NCBI RefSeq assembly: GCF_900156265.1
Contig: NZ_FTNE01000011.1
Location: 1-64,000, forward strand
DNA length: 64,000 bases
Direction: 5' to 3'
From: Acidiphilium rubrum
GTDB taxonomy: Bacteria; Pseudomonadota; Alphaproteobacteria; Acetobacterales; Acetobacteraceae
Shown: piece after piece, positions 8,860 through 16,884 of the stretch
Position numbering within the stretch: the first letter of the stretch is position 1
Layout: each line of letters begins with the position of its first letter
Position numbers and translations under genes: made by a program
The notes under the pieces: generated by a model
What the model was told of the DNA's origin: nothing
Seen by the model: only the letters and a program-made list of their open reading frames with translations
Databases searched by the model: none

Positions 8860-9071
8860 CAATTATCCCCTGTTTTGACTTATCGGCGGACCTTAACGCC
8901 GTTTTAATGAAGATGGAAAGATATTAAATGACAGCTATGTGACTGACCCTCTTTACAAAACTGGGTTGGCGGGCGTGCGGACGTTTGTTTTGGCGCGGCT
9001 TGTTTCGCGCGGGGTCGAACGCCATCTGCATTTTTCGCCAATTCCGGCCAAGCAGATCGAGGATGAGAACC

Positions 9072-9434
9072 ATGGATGAAGACGAAATCAAGGGTGCCGC
9101 GAAGGATATCGGCGGCAAGATCAAGGACGGTGTCGGCGGGTTGACCGGCGACGAATCGCTCCAGGCCGAAGGCAAGGCCGACCAGCTCGCCGGCAAGGCC
9201 CAGAAGCTCTATGGCTCGGCCAAGGACACCATCAGCGAAGCCGCCGAAGCCGCCAGCGAGGCTTTCACCAGCCATAAGCCGCATGTCGATTCCACCGGCA
9301 ATGCCTATGTCGATGACAGCCTGATGGGCCGCGCCTCCGACATGATCAAGGAGCAGCCGCTGCTCGCCATGCTCGGCACCGCCGCCGCCGGCTATGCTCT
9401 GGCCTTTCTGCTCCACGGCCGTAGCCGGAACTGA
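9072..9434 (+). CDS. CsbD-like stress protein with membrane tail
   Basis: A 120-residue CsbD-family protein, small and highly charged, commonly induced by general stress. The N-terminal half repeats the CsbD pattern (EIKGAAKDIGGKIKDGVGG, then ADQLAGKAQKLYG). The C-terminal 20 residues form a hydrophobic helix rich in small residues (LAMLGTAAAGYALAFLL), so the protein is probably membrane-tethered, as in DUF883-type relatives. The ATG at 9072 is chosen because GAGGATGAG lies just upstream. An in-frame GTG/ATG further up would add an unlikely cysteine/arginine-rich leader. Its last 43 bases overlap the 3' end of the convergent exporter gene. Confidence 0.85.
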   Translation: MDEDEIKGAAKDIGGKIKDGVGGLTGDESLQAEGKADQLAGKAQKLYGSAKDTISEAAEAASEAFTSHKPHVDSTGNAYVDDSLMGRASDMIKEQPLLAMLGTAAAGYALAFLLHGRSRN

Positions 9435-10264
9435 GGCGATACGATCAGAACGATCGAACACAGCAGGGCGACGAGGCCGAGCGCGTCGCCCCGCGTGAAC
9501 GCCTCACCCAGGATCACGACGCCCGCGAGCGTCGCGGTGGCCGGCAGCAGTGCCGTGAAGGCGCCGGCGACGCCGGCCTTCACGCGCTTCATGCCGTGAT
9601 ACCATAGCAACAGCGCCAGCAAGCTGGCGGTGAGGCTATGCACGACCAGCAAGGCGCCGATGCCCAGCGTGAAATGCGCGGCCGGAAACTGCACGATCGC
9701 CAGCGGCATGCAGAACACCGCACTTGCCGCCTGCATCCAGAAACTCGCCTGCGCGACCGGCAATTGCCCCGCCGCACGCCGGGCGAGCAGGGCGTAAACC
9801 GCCTCGCCACAAACCGCGCCGAACACCAGCCCATCACCCAGCAGGCTGAACCCGCCACCGCCGCGCGCCAACGCCGCAATCCCCAATCCCGCCAGACCGA
9901 CCGCAAGCCATTGAAGCCAGGAGAGACCCTCCCGCAGCAGAATCGCGGCACCCAGCGCAATCACCGCCGGTAACGTCGCCAGTACCAGACCCGCCTGGAC
10001 CGCACCCGTGCGCTGCAAACCCGCCAGCAACAGGACATTATACGCCAGCGTGCCAAACCCCGCCTGTAAGGCCAGATTGCCCAGCACAAGTCGCCCCGGC
10101 ACACGCTCAAGCCGCGCGAACGGCACCAAGACCAAAGCCGCCAGAACCGACCGCAACCCCAGAATCACGAAAATCGGCAAATGCCCGGCCAAAACCTTCA
10201 AAATCACCACATTCACCCCGACCATCATCATGGACAGGGCCAACGACGCGTATGCGGCGATCAT
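9392..10264 (-). CDS. EamA/DMT-family transporter
   Basis: A drug/metabolite-transporter (EamA) protein of 290 residues with ten predicted membrane helices built as two five-helix repeats. The second repeat begins near AVCGEAVYALLARRAAG, the canonical EamA restart. Members export amino acids, nucleobases or other metabolites; the substrate is unknown. The ATG at 10264 is preferred over a TTG at 10279, because the latter is only five bases from repeat copy B. The 5' region of the gene is almost entirely repeat, so its promoter either lies in the repeat or transcription comes from the upstream acyltransferase gene. The 3' end overlaps the CsbD-like gene tail to tail by 43 bases. Confidence 0.85.
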   Translation of the reverse strand: MIAAYASLALSMMMVGVNVVILKVLAGHLPIFVILGLRSVLAALVLVPFARLERVPGRLVLGNLALQAGFGTLAYNVLLLAGLQRTGAVQAGLVLATLPAVIALGAAILLREGLSWLQWLAVGLAGLGIAALARGGGGFSLLGDGLVFGAVCGEAVYALLARRAAGQLPVAQASFWMQAASAVFCMPLAIVQFPAAHFTLGIGALLVVHSLTASLLALLLWYHGMKRVKAGVAGAFTALLPATATLAGVVILGEAFTRGDALGLVALLCSIVLIVSPQFRLRPWSRKARA

Positions 10265-10273
10265 GAGTGAGGG

Positions 10274-10472
10274 AAGCAAGGCCAGGGGCTCTGCCCCTGG
10301 ACCCCGTTAAAGGCGGAGCCTTTAAAATCCATTAGTTTTAGGCAAGGGGAGGGCGACCCAGGCCAGATCGACGGAACCACCGAGGCAGCGCCCTCCCCTT
10401 GCCTAAAACTAGCGGGTTCTAAGGGCTCCGCCCTTAGTGGGGGTCGAGGGGGCAAAGCCCCCCGCCTTGCTT
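10274..10472. repeat. Family-1 palindromic repeat, copy B
   Basis: A 199-bp copy in the opposite orientation to copy A. It is bounded by AAGCAAGG and CCTTGCTT. The arms and centre have the same relative orientation as in A and D. It fills nearly all of the gap between two minus-strand genes: 8 bases from the DUF482-like stop and 9 bases from the EamA start codon. Confidence 0.92.
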
Positions 10473-10480
10473 GCCTCAGC

Positions 10481-11659
10481 TCAGGGCTCGGCACGATACG
10501 GAGATTGTTCGCCCAGCATGGCCATTTCGTCGGCGATGGCGGGGCGTTCGGCGTCGAGGAAGTCGGCGACGGCGGCGTTGAGGCCGGGGTGGAACAGGTA
10601 GTGGGCGGAGAAGGTGCGGCTGGGCAGGTAGCCGCGCTGGATTTTATGTTGGCCTTGGGCGCCGGCTTCGACGCGTTTGAGGCCGAGGCTGATCGCGAAT
10701 TCGATGGCCTGATAGTAGCAGAGTTCGAAGTGGAGGAAGGGGACGTCTTCGGTGGCACCCCAGTTGCGGCCGTAGAGGGCTTCGTCGCCGAGCAGGTTGA
10801 GGGCGCCGGCGATGGGTTTGCCGGCGCGGAAGGCCATCATGACGACGACGGCGTCGCCGAGGCGTTGGCCGAGCAGGCTGAAGAAGCTTTCGGTGAGGTA
10901 GGCGCCGCCCCATTTGCGATCGACGGTGGAGAGGTAGAATTGGTGGAAGGCCGCCCATTCGCGTTTGCCCATTTCCGAGCCGCGGAGGGGGCGGATTTCG
11001 AGGCCGGCCTGCGCGTCGCGGCGTTCACGGCGGATGGCTTTGCGTTTGCGGGAGGCGAGCGCGGCGAGGAAGGCTTCGAAATCGGCGTAGTCGTGGTTAT
11101 GCCAGTGGTATTGCACGCCCATGCGTTGCAGCCAGCCGGCTTTGCCGAGGGCGTGCCATTCGTCTTCGGTGCAGAAGGTGGCGTGGACTGACGAGCATTT
11201 GAGTTGTTTGGCGCCGATTTTCAGCGCGTCGGCGAGGGATGCCATGTCGAGCCCGGGGGCGAGCAGCATGCGCGGGCCGGGGACGGGGCTGAAGGGTGCG
11301 GCGATCTGGAGTTTGGGGTAGTAGCGGCCGCCCGCGCGTTCGAGAGCGTTGGCCCAGGCGTGGTCGAACACGTATTCGCCGTAGGAATGGGCTTTGGCGT
11401 AGGCGGGTGCGGCGGCGGCGAGGCGGCCGGCGGCGTCGCGCAGGGCGGCGTGATAGGGGTACCAGCCGCTGCGACCGCCGACCGAGCCGCTGTCTTCCAT
11501 GGCGGCGAGGAATTCGTGGCGCACGAACGGGTTGCCGTTGCCTGCGAGCAGGTTCCACTCGGCGGCGGGGATGTCGTGAATGCTTTGATGCAGGCGCAGG
11601 GTGAGGTCGCGGGGCGTGCCGTCCATCGCTTCAATATGCAGCACCGGCGGCGTCTGCAT
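10481..11659 (-). CDS. FemAB/DUF482-like N-acyltransferase
   Basis: A 392-residue protein of the DUF482 (COG3146) family, GNAT-fold acyltransferases related in structure to FemAB peptidyltransferases. Recognisable family segments are NPFVRHEFLAAMEDSGSV, then YPYHAALRD, then SSVHATFCTEDEW, then RKAIRRERRDAQ, then KWGGAYLTESFF and a C-terminal VEAGAQGQHKIQRGY. The acceptor is unknown, and older annotations tying it to peptidoglycan are not firm. The ATG start has a weak upstream signal. It may be transcribed with the EamA gene, although repeat copy B lies between them. Confidence 0.85.
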   Translation of the reverse strand: MQTPPVLHIEAMDGTPRDLTLRLHQSIHDIPAAEWNLLAGNGNPFVRHEFLAAMEDSGSVGGRSGWYPYHAALRDAAGRLAAAAPAYAKAHSYGEYVFDHAWANALERAGGRYYPKLQIAAPFSPVPGPRMLLAPGLDMASLADALKIGAKQLKCSSVHATFCTEDEWHALGKAGWLQRMGVQYHWHNHDYADFEAFLAALASRKRKAIRRERRDAQAGLEIRPLRGSEMGKREWAAFHQFYLSTVDRKWGGAYLTESFFSLLGQRLGDAVVVMMAFRAGKPIAGALNLLGDEALYGRNWGATEDVPFLHFELCYYQAIEFAISLGLKRVEAGAQGQHKIQRGYLPSRTFSAHYLFHPGLNAAVADFLDAERPAIADEMAMLGEQSPYRAEP

Positions 11660-11820
11660 AGGATTTTGCGGGCTGTCCTTGTAAAATAATCGGGGCGCGG
11701 GGTGCTGCGCAATTTCCGCGAAGTCGGCGTGGGGTGTTCTGACCGATAAAACCGTTGTGGCTCAGCGGATTGCGTGGGGCGGCGGGGTCGGGCAGGTTTG
11801 GGTATTCCAAGGAGTTTCAT

Positions 11821-14490
11821 ATGGCCGAGCGTCCTGTTGCGATCCCCGCCCCTGTTGCCGAGCACCGCCTGGCCGATTATCGGCCGCCGGCGTTTCTGGT
11901 CGATACCGTCGATCTGATTTTCGATCTGGACCCGAAGGCGACGCGGGTGCGGGCGACGCTGGCGCTGCGGCGCAACCCGGCGCATGGCGATGCGGCGGCG
12001 CCGCTGGTGCTGGATGGCGAGGACCTGACTTTGAATGCGGTAGCGGTCGATGGGGTGGCGCTCGATGCTGCTGCCTATCGGCTGGGTGAGCATGGGCTGG
12101 TGATCGCGGATTTGCCGGATGCGTGCACGCTGGATACCGATGTCACGATCGATCCGGCCGGGAATACGCAACTATCGGGGCTGTATGTTTCGGGGGGCGA
12201 TTTTTTCACCCAATGCGAGGCGGAGGGGTTTCGCCGGATCACGTTTTTCCCGGACCGGCCGGATGTGATGGCGCGGTTCAGCGCGACGCTGGTTGCGGAC
12301 GAGGCGCGGTATCCGGTGCTGCTTTCGAACGGCAATCCGGTCGATCGGGGGGCGATGCCGGATGGGCAGGCCTGGGTCAAATGGGTCGATCCGCATCCGA
12401 AGCCTTCGTATCTGTTCGCGCTGGTCGCGGGGATGCTGGTTTCGGTGCATGACGAGTTCATCACCGCGTCGGGCCGCACGGTGGCGCTGGGGATTTATGT
12501 CCGCCAGGGCGATGAGGACAAGGTGGATCACGCGATGGTCTGCCTCAAGCGGTCGATGCGCTGGGATGAGGAGGTGTTCGGCCTCGAATACGATCTGGAT
12601 ATTTTCAACATCGCGGCGGTGGGGGATTTCAATGCCGGTGCGATGGAGAACAAGGGGCTGAATATTTTCAACACCGCCCTGGTGCTGGCGCGGCCGGATA
12701 CCGCGACCGATGCGGATTATCTGCGGATCGACCGGGTGATCGCGCATGAGTATTTCCATAACTGGACCGGCGATCGGGTGACCTGCCGGGATTGGTTTCA
12801 GCTGTCGTTGAAGGAGGGGCTGACCGTGTTCCGCGATCAGGAATACGGGGCGGATACCACCGATGCCAGCCTGTCGCGGATCGAGGATGTGCTGCGGTTG
12901 CGCGGCTTTCAGTTCCGCGAGGACGGCGGGCCGCTGGCGCATCCGGTGCGGCCGCCGGCCTATCGGAAGATCGATAATTTCTACACGGCCACGGTGTATG
13001 AAAAGGGTGCGGAAGTGGTGCGGATGATCCGTACCATCATCGGGGCGGATGCGTTCCGGCGCGGCATGGATATCTATTTCGCGACCAACGACAATACCGC
13101 CGCCACGATCGAGGATTTCGTCGGCGCGATGCATGAGGCGTCGGGTTACGATTTTACCCAGTTCATGCGCTGGTACGATCAGGCCGGTACGCCGGCGGTG
13201 AGTTTTGCCGGCGCGTATGATGCGGAGGCGCGGCGCTATACGTTGACGCTGCGGCAAGCGACCGCGCCGACGCCGGGGCAGGCGGAGAAGGCGCCGTTCG
13301 TGATTCCGGTGGCGCTTGGTCTGATCGGGCCGGATGGGCAGGATCTGGCGGGCACGATCGATGGTGAGACGGTGGCGGGCACGCGCGTGGTGCTGCTGAC
13401 CGAGGCGGCGCAGAGCTTCGTGTTCACCGATGTGGCGGCGGCACCGGTGCCCTCGCTGTTCCGCAATTTTTCGGCGCCGATCCGGCTGAGCGGGTATGAC
13501 CGGGCGCAGTTGGCGATGATGGCGGCGCATGACAGCGACGGGTTCAATCGCTGGGAAGCCGGCCATGAATACGCGGTGCAGGTGTTGCTCGAGGCGATTG
13601 CGGCGCATCAGCGCGGCGCGGGCTTCACGCTCGACGACGGGTTGCGCGATGCGCGGGCCGCGGCGCTCGATCAGGCGGCGGCGGCGCCGGCGTTGGCCGC
13701 ACGGCTGCTCGGTCTGCCGGGGGCTTCGACGCTGGCGGACCGGATGGCGGTGGTCGATCCCGATGCGATCCACGCCGTGCTGACCGCCGCGCGCCGTGCG
13801 ATCGGGGGGGCTTTGCAGGCGCGGTTCCAGGCGATTTATGGGCAGACCGCGTATGACGGGGCGTTCGCGGTCGATCCGGCCAGTGTGGGTCGCCGCGCGC
13901 TGCGCAATGCGTGTCTGGCGTATATCATGGCGGGTGATGAGGCGGCGGGGATCGCGCTGGCGCAGGCGCAGATCGCGGCCGATACCACGATGACCGAAAG
14001 CCTCACGGCGCTGGCGCTGCTGGTCGATACCACCAGCCCGGCGCGGGACGAGGCGCTCGCCGCGTTCCACGCGCGGTTCCAGGGCGATGCGCTGGTGATC
14101 GATAAATTCTTCGCGATCCAGGCGATGAGCAGCGCGCCGGACACGCTCGCGCGGATCGAGGCGCTGACGCGGCACCCTGATTTCGACATCCGCAACCCCA
14201 ACCGCTACCGCTCGCTGGTGTTGGCCTTCGGGTATCGCAACGCGCTGTGGTTCCACGATGCTTCGGGTGCGGGTTACGATTTCGTCGCGCGCATGACGCT
14301 CGCGGCCGACCAGGTGAACCGCAGCGTCGCGGCGCGCGGCATGGAAGTGTTCGCGGATTGGAAACGCTATGATCCGGCGCGGCAGGATAAGATGCGCGCG
14401 GCGCTGGATCGCATCATCGCGGCGAACGATCTTTCGCCGAATACGCGCGAGATGGCCGAACGCGTGCGGCACGCTGATGGTGTGAGGTAG
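11821..14490 (+). CDS. pepN: Aminopeptidase N (M1 family)
   Basis: A cytoplasmic zinc aminopeptidase that removes N-terminal residues from peptides in the last steps of protein turnover. The 889 residues match the long gammaproteobacterial-type PepN. The exopeptidase motif GAMEN is at 273-277 and the zinc site HEYFH at 309-313, with Glu332 as third ligand in LKEGLTVFRDQE. A tyrosine transition-state residue is expected in the NFYTATVYEKGAEV segment. The ATG at 11821 is chosen because AAGGAG stands 8-13 bases upstream; an in-frame ATG 66 bases earlier lacks one. The gene ends five bases before repeat copy C and is convergent with the polyketide operon. Confidence 0.96.
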   Translation: MAERPVAIPAPVAEHRLADYRPPAFLVDTVDLIFDLDPKATRVRATLALRRNPAHGDAAAPLVLDGEDLTLNAVAVDGVALDAAAYRLGEHGLVIADLPDACTLDTDVTIDPAGNTQLSGLYVSGGDFFTQCEAEGFRRITFFPDRPDVMARFSATLVADEARYPVLLSNGNPVDRGAMPDGQAWVKWVDPHPKPSYLFALVAGMLVSVHDEFITASGRTVALGIYVRQGDEDKVDHAMVCLKRSMRWDEEVFGLEYDLDIFNIAAVGDFNAGAMENKGLNIFNTALVLARPDTATDADYLRIDRVIAHEYFHNWTGDRVTCRDWFQLSLKEGLTVFRDQEYGADTTDASLSRIEDVLRLRGFQFREDGGPLAHPVRPPAYRKIDNFYTATVYEKGAEVVRMIRTIIGADAFRRGMDIYFATNDNTAATIEDFVGAMHEASGYDFTQFMRWYDQAGTPAVSFAGAYDAEARRYTLTLRQATAPTPGQAEKAPFVIPVALGLIGPDGQDLAGTIDGETVAGTRVVLLTEAAQSFVFTDVAAAPVPSLFRNFSAPIRLSGYDRAQLAMMAAHDSDGFNRWEAGHEYAVQVLLEAIAAHQRGAGFTLDDGLRDARAAALDQAAAAPALAARLLGLPGASTLADRMAVVDPDAIHAVLTAARRAIGGALQARFQAIYGQTAYDGAFAVDPASVGRRALRNACLAYIMAGDEAAGIALAQAQIAADTTMTESLTALALLVDTTSPARDEALAAFHARFQGDALVIDKFFAIQAMSSAPDTLARIEALTRHPDFDIRNPNRYRSLVLAFGYRNALWFHDASGAGYDFVARMTLAADQVNRSVAARGMEVFADWKRYDPARQDKMRAALDRIIAANDLSPNTREMAERVRHADGVR

Positions 14491-14495
14491 GAAGG

Positions 14496-14694
14496 AAGCA
14501 AGGCGGGGGGCTTTGCCCCCTCGACCCCCACTAAGGGCGGAGCCCTTAGAACCCGCTAGTTTTAGGTAAGGGGAGGGCGACCCAGGCCAGATCGACGGAA
14601 CCACCGAGGCAGCGCCCTCCCCTTACCTAAAACTAATGGATTTTAAAGGCTCAGCCTTTAACGGGGTCCAGGGGCAGAGCCCCTGGCCTTGCTT
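14496..14694. repeat. Family-1 palindromic repeat, copy C (centre inverted)
   Basis: A 199-bp copy whose outer arms run as in copy A, but whose 37-base centre is the reverse complement of copy A's. Compared with the other copies, both inner arms change together (TTTAGGTAAGGGG pairs with CCCCTTACCTAAA; the others have C and G at those positions), so the stem is preserved. It fills the gap between convergent pepN and the reductase gene. The similarity of the two flanks continues imperfectly into the last codons of both genes. Confidence 0.92.
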
Positions 14695-14704
14695 ACTCCC
14701 GGCC

Positions 14705-15493
14705 TCACCCCACCGGTGGCCGTGTGGCGACGTGGAAGCGCATTGATTTGGTGAAGAGCAGGCGGAGGGGTTCTGGGATGATCGTGGAGAGCAGGGAGCC
14801 GAGGTAGAGGGGGCGGGGGAAGCCGATGACGGCCTGGTTGGCGGCGATGCCGCGGGCGATCAGGGTGGCGGCCTGGGGGGCTTTGAGTTTCATGGGTTGT
14901 TCGCCGATGTGGCTGTCGGTCATCGCACTTTCGACATAGCCGGGGCAGGCGACCGAGACGGTGACGCCGGTGCCGGCGAGGGCGGCGCGGAGGGCGAGGC
15001 CGTAGGATAATAGTCCTGATTTGCTGGCGCTGTAGGCGGGTGCGTCGGTCAGGGGCGAGAAGGCGGCGAGGGAGCTGACCAAGGCGATGTGGCCGCGTTG
15101 TCGGCTGCGCATAGCGGGCAGGATGGCGTGGGTGGTGGCGAGGGCGCCGAGCAGGTTGATTTCGATGACGCGGGCGGCGGTGGCGAAATCTTCGATGGTG
15201 CCATCGGCGGTGCGGCCTTCGAGCACGCCGGCGTTGGCGATCAGCAGGTCGATCGGGTGGGTGGTGTCGCTGGTGGTGAGGTAGGTTGTGAGGGTTGCGG
15301 TATTGCGGGTGTCGATGCTGGCGGTCTCGACGGTCGCGCCTTTGGCGCGTGCGGCGGTGGCGATGGTGGCGAGGCGGTTTTCGTTGCGGGCGATGAGGAT
15401 GAGGGTGACGCCGGGTGCGGCGTACTGGAGTGCGAGGGCGGCGCCGATGCCGCTGGAGGCACCGGTGATGACGATGCAGTGTGGCGTGGTCAT
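14705..15493 (-). CDS. Short-chain dehydrogenase/reductase, probable 3-keto reductase of the polyketide operon
   Basis: A classical SDR of 262 residues. The nucleotide-binding motif TGASSGIG is at 10-17, NAG at 87-89, and the catalytic set is Ser140/141, Tyr154 and Lys158 (YSASK). The C-terminal 40 residues are hydrophobic (LGSLLSTIIPEPLRLLF), as in membrane-associated 3-ketosphinganine reductase-type SDRs. Its start codon shares one base with the stop of the upstream oxoamine synthase (TGATG). As last gene of a PKS-oxoamine synthase operon, its likely job is to reduce the 3-keto group of the 2-amino-3-ketone formed by that enzyme. That role is inferred from context and from the analogous fungal and sphingolipid pathways, not shown by sequence alone. 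Confidence 0.85.
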   Translation of the reverse strand: MTTPHCIVITGASSGIGAALALQYAAPGVTLILIARNENRLATIATAARAKGATVETASIDTRNTATLTTYLTTSDTTHPIDLLIANAGVLEGRTADGTIEDFATAARVIEINLLGALATTHAILPAMRSRQRGHIALVSSLAAFSPLTDAPAYSASKSGLLSYGLALRAALAGTGVTVSVACPGYVESAMTDSHIGEQPMKLKAPQAATLIARGIAANQAVIGFPRPLYLGSLLSTIIPEPLRLLFTKSMRFHVATRPPVG

Positions 15494-16884
15494 CAGGTGG
15501 CGCGCTTGATCATCAGTTTGGCGATTGTGCCGAGCGAGATGCCTTCGCGTTCGACGCCCGCGACTTCTTCGGCGGTGGCGGCGACGGCGGCGCGGATTTC
15601 GGCTTCGGTGTGTTCCGACGAGATGAAGAACCGCAGCCGGGCGGATTTTTCCGGCACGCCGGGCGGCACGATCGGGAAGGCGTTGATGCCGCGTTTGAGC
15701 AGGCGTTCGGCCAGCAGGACGGTGCGCAGGGAGTCGCCGATGATGACCGGTGTGACGGCGTAGCCGGCGCTGGTGCCGACATCGAGCCCGGCTTCGCGGG
15801 CGAGGCGGAGGAACAACTGGCCGTTGGCCTGAAGGCGGGCGACGCGCGCGGGTTCGCGGCGCATGATTTCGATGGCGGTGAGGGCGGCGAGTGCCGCGGG
15901 GGCGGGCATGCCGACGCTGTAGACCATGCCGGGGGCGGCGAGTTTCAGAAAATCGATCAGCGGGCGGCTGCCGGCGACGTAGCCGCCGCAGCTGACCAGG
16001 GTTTTCGACAGGGTGCCGAGCCAGATATCGACCCGGCGGGGATCGATTCCGGCTTGTTCGGCGATGCCGCGCCCGGTGGCGCCGAGCACGCCGACCGAGT
16101 GGGCTTCATCGACCATCAGCCAGCAATCGAAGCGGTCCTTGATGTCCACCAGGCGGGCGAGGTCGGGACCGTCGCCGTCCATCGAGAACAGGCCTTCGGT
16201 GATGATCATGACGCGTTCGAATTTGTCGCGCGTGGCGGCGAGCATGGCCTCGAGGCCGGCGAGGTCGTTGTGCGGGAACGGCCGGCGGGTGGCGCCGCTG
16301 AGCTGGGCGCCGACCACGACGCAGTTGTGGATCAGGCTGTCGTGCAGGATCAAATCCTTCGGGCCGAGCAGGGCGGCGACCGTGGAGATGGCGGTGGCGT
16401 GGCCGCTGACGAACACCAGCGCGTCGTCTGCCTCATAGATGTCGGCCAGGGCGCGTTCCAGCTGGCGGTGGAAATCGCGCTCGCCGGCGGTGATCCGGCT
16501 GGCGGAGACGCTGGTGCCCCAGGTTTTTGTCGCCTCGATCACTGCGGCGGTGATGTCCGGGTGGCCGTTCAGGCCGAGGTAGTCGTAGGAGGCGAAATTG
16601 ACCACGGGCTGGCCGGCGATCACGCTGCGCGCACCGGCCATGGCGTCGTGCACCCGGTAGAACGGGAAGTTCAGATGCAGCGCATCGGCCACCGCGCGCT
16701 GGGTGCGGAAGGCCTGGTAGGCGGGCAGGGTTTCGAACGAGGTATCGAATTTACCGGCTGATGCCGCGCTGCCCGCACTGGTGCTGCCGGCGCGGGGGGC
16801 GGGTTCGACTGCGGGGGTTTTGACCATGGTTTCCAGCAGGGCGGCCTTGAAGCCACGGCTGAAGCGCCCGCCTTCGGTCTTCAT
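15493..16884 (-). CDS. Alpha-oxoamine synthase (SPT/KBL/BioF/ALAS family)
   Basis: A PLP-dependent enzyme of the alpha-oxoamine synthase family, which condenses an amino acid with an acyl thioester, releasing CO2 and giving an alpha-amino ketone. Of 463 residues, the first ~60 form an extra Ala/Ser/Pro-rich extension. The core begins near FPFYRVHDAMAGA and continues with NFASYDYLGLNGHP, the glycine-rich GTSVSASRITAGERDFH, the cofactor-ring His/Asp in VDEAHSVGVLGATGRG, and Lys294 in TLSKTLVSCGGY as the Schiff-base lysine. Its ATG overlaps the PKS stop (ATGA). Because the PKS has no thioesterase, this enzyme probably unloads the chain from its ACP by condensation with an amino acid such as alanine, serine or glycine. 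The amino acid used cannot be read from the sequence. Confidence 0.9.
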   Translation of the reverse strand: MKTEGGRFSRGFKAALLETMVKTPAVEPAPRAGSTSAGSAASAGKFDTSFETLPAYQAFRTQRAVADALHLNFPFYRVHDAMAGARSVIAGQPVVNFASYDYLGLNGHPDITAAVIEATKTWGTSVSASRITAGERDFHRQLERALADIYEADDALVFVSGHATAISTVAALLGPKDLILHDSLIHNCVVVGAQLSGATRRPFPHNDLAGLEAMLAATRDKFERVMIITEGLFSMDGDGPDLARLVDIKDRFDCWLMVDEAHSVGVLGATGRGIAEQAGIDPRRVDIWLGTLSKTLVSCGGYVAGSRPLIDFLKLAAPGMVYSVGMPAPAALAALTAIEIMRREPARVARLQANGQLFLRLAREAGLDVGTSAGYAVTPVIIGDSLRTVLLAERLLKRGINAFPIVPPGVPEKSARLRFFISSEHTEAEIRAAVAATAEEVAGVEREGISLGTIAKLMIKRAT

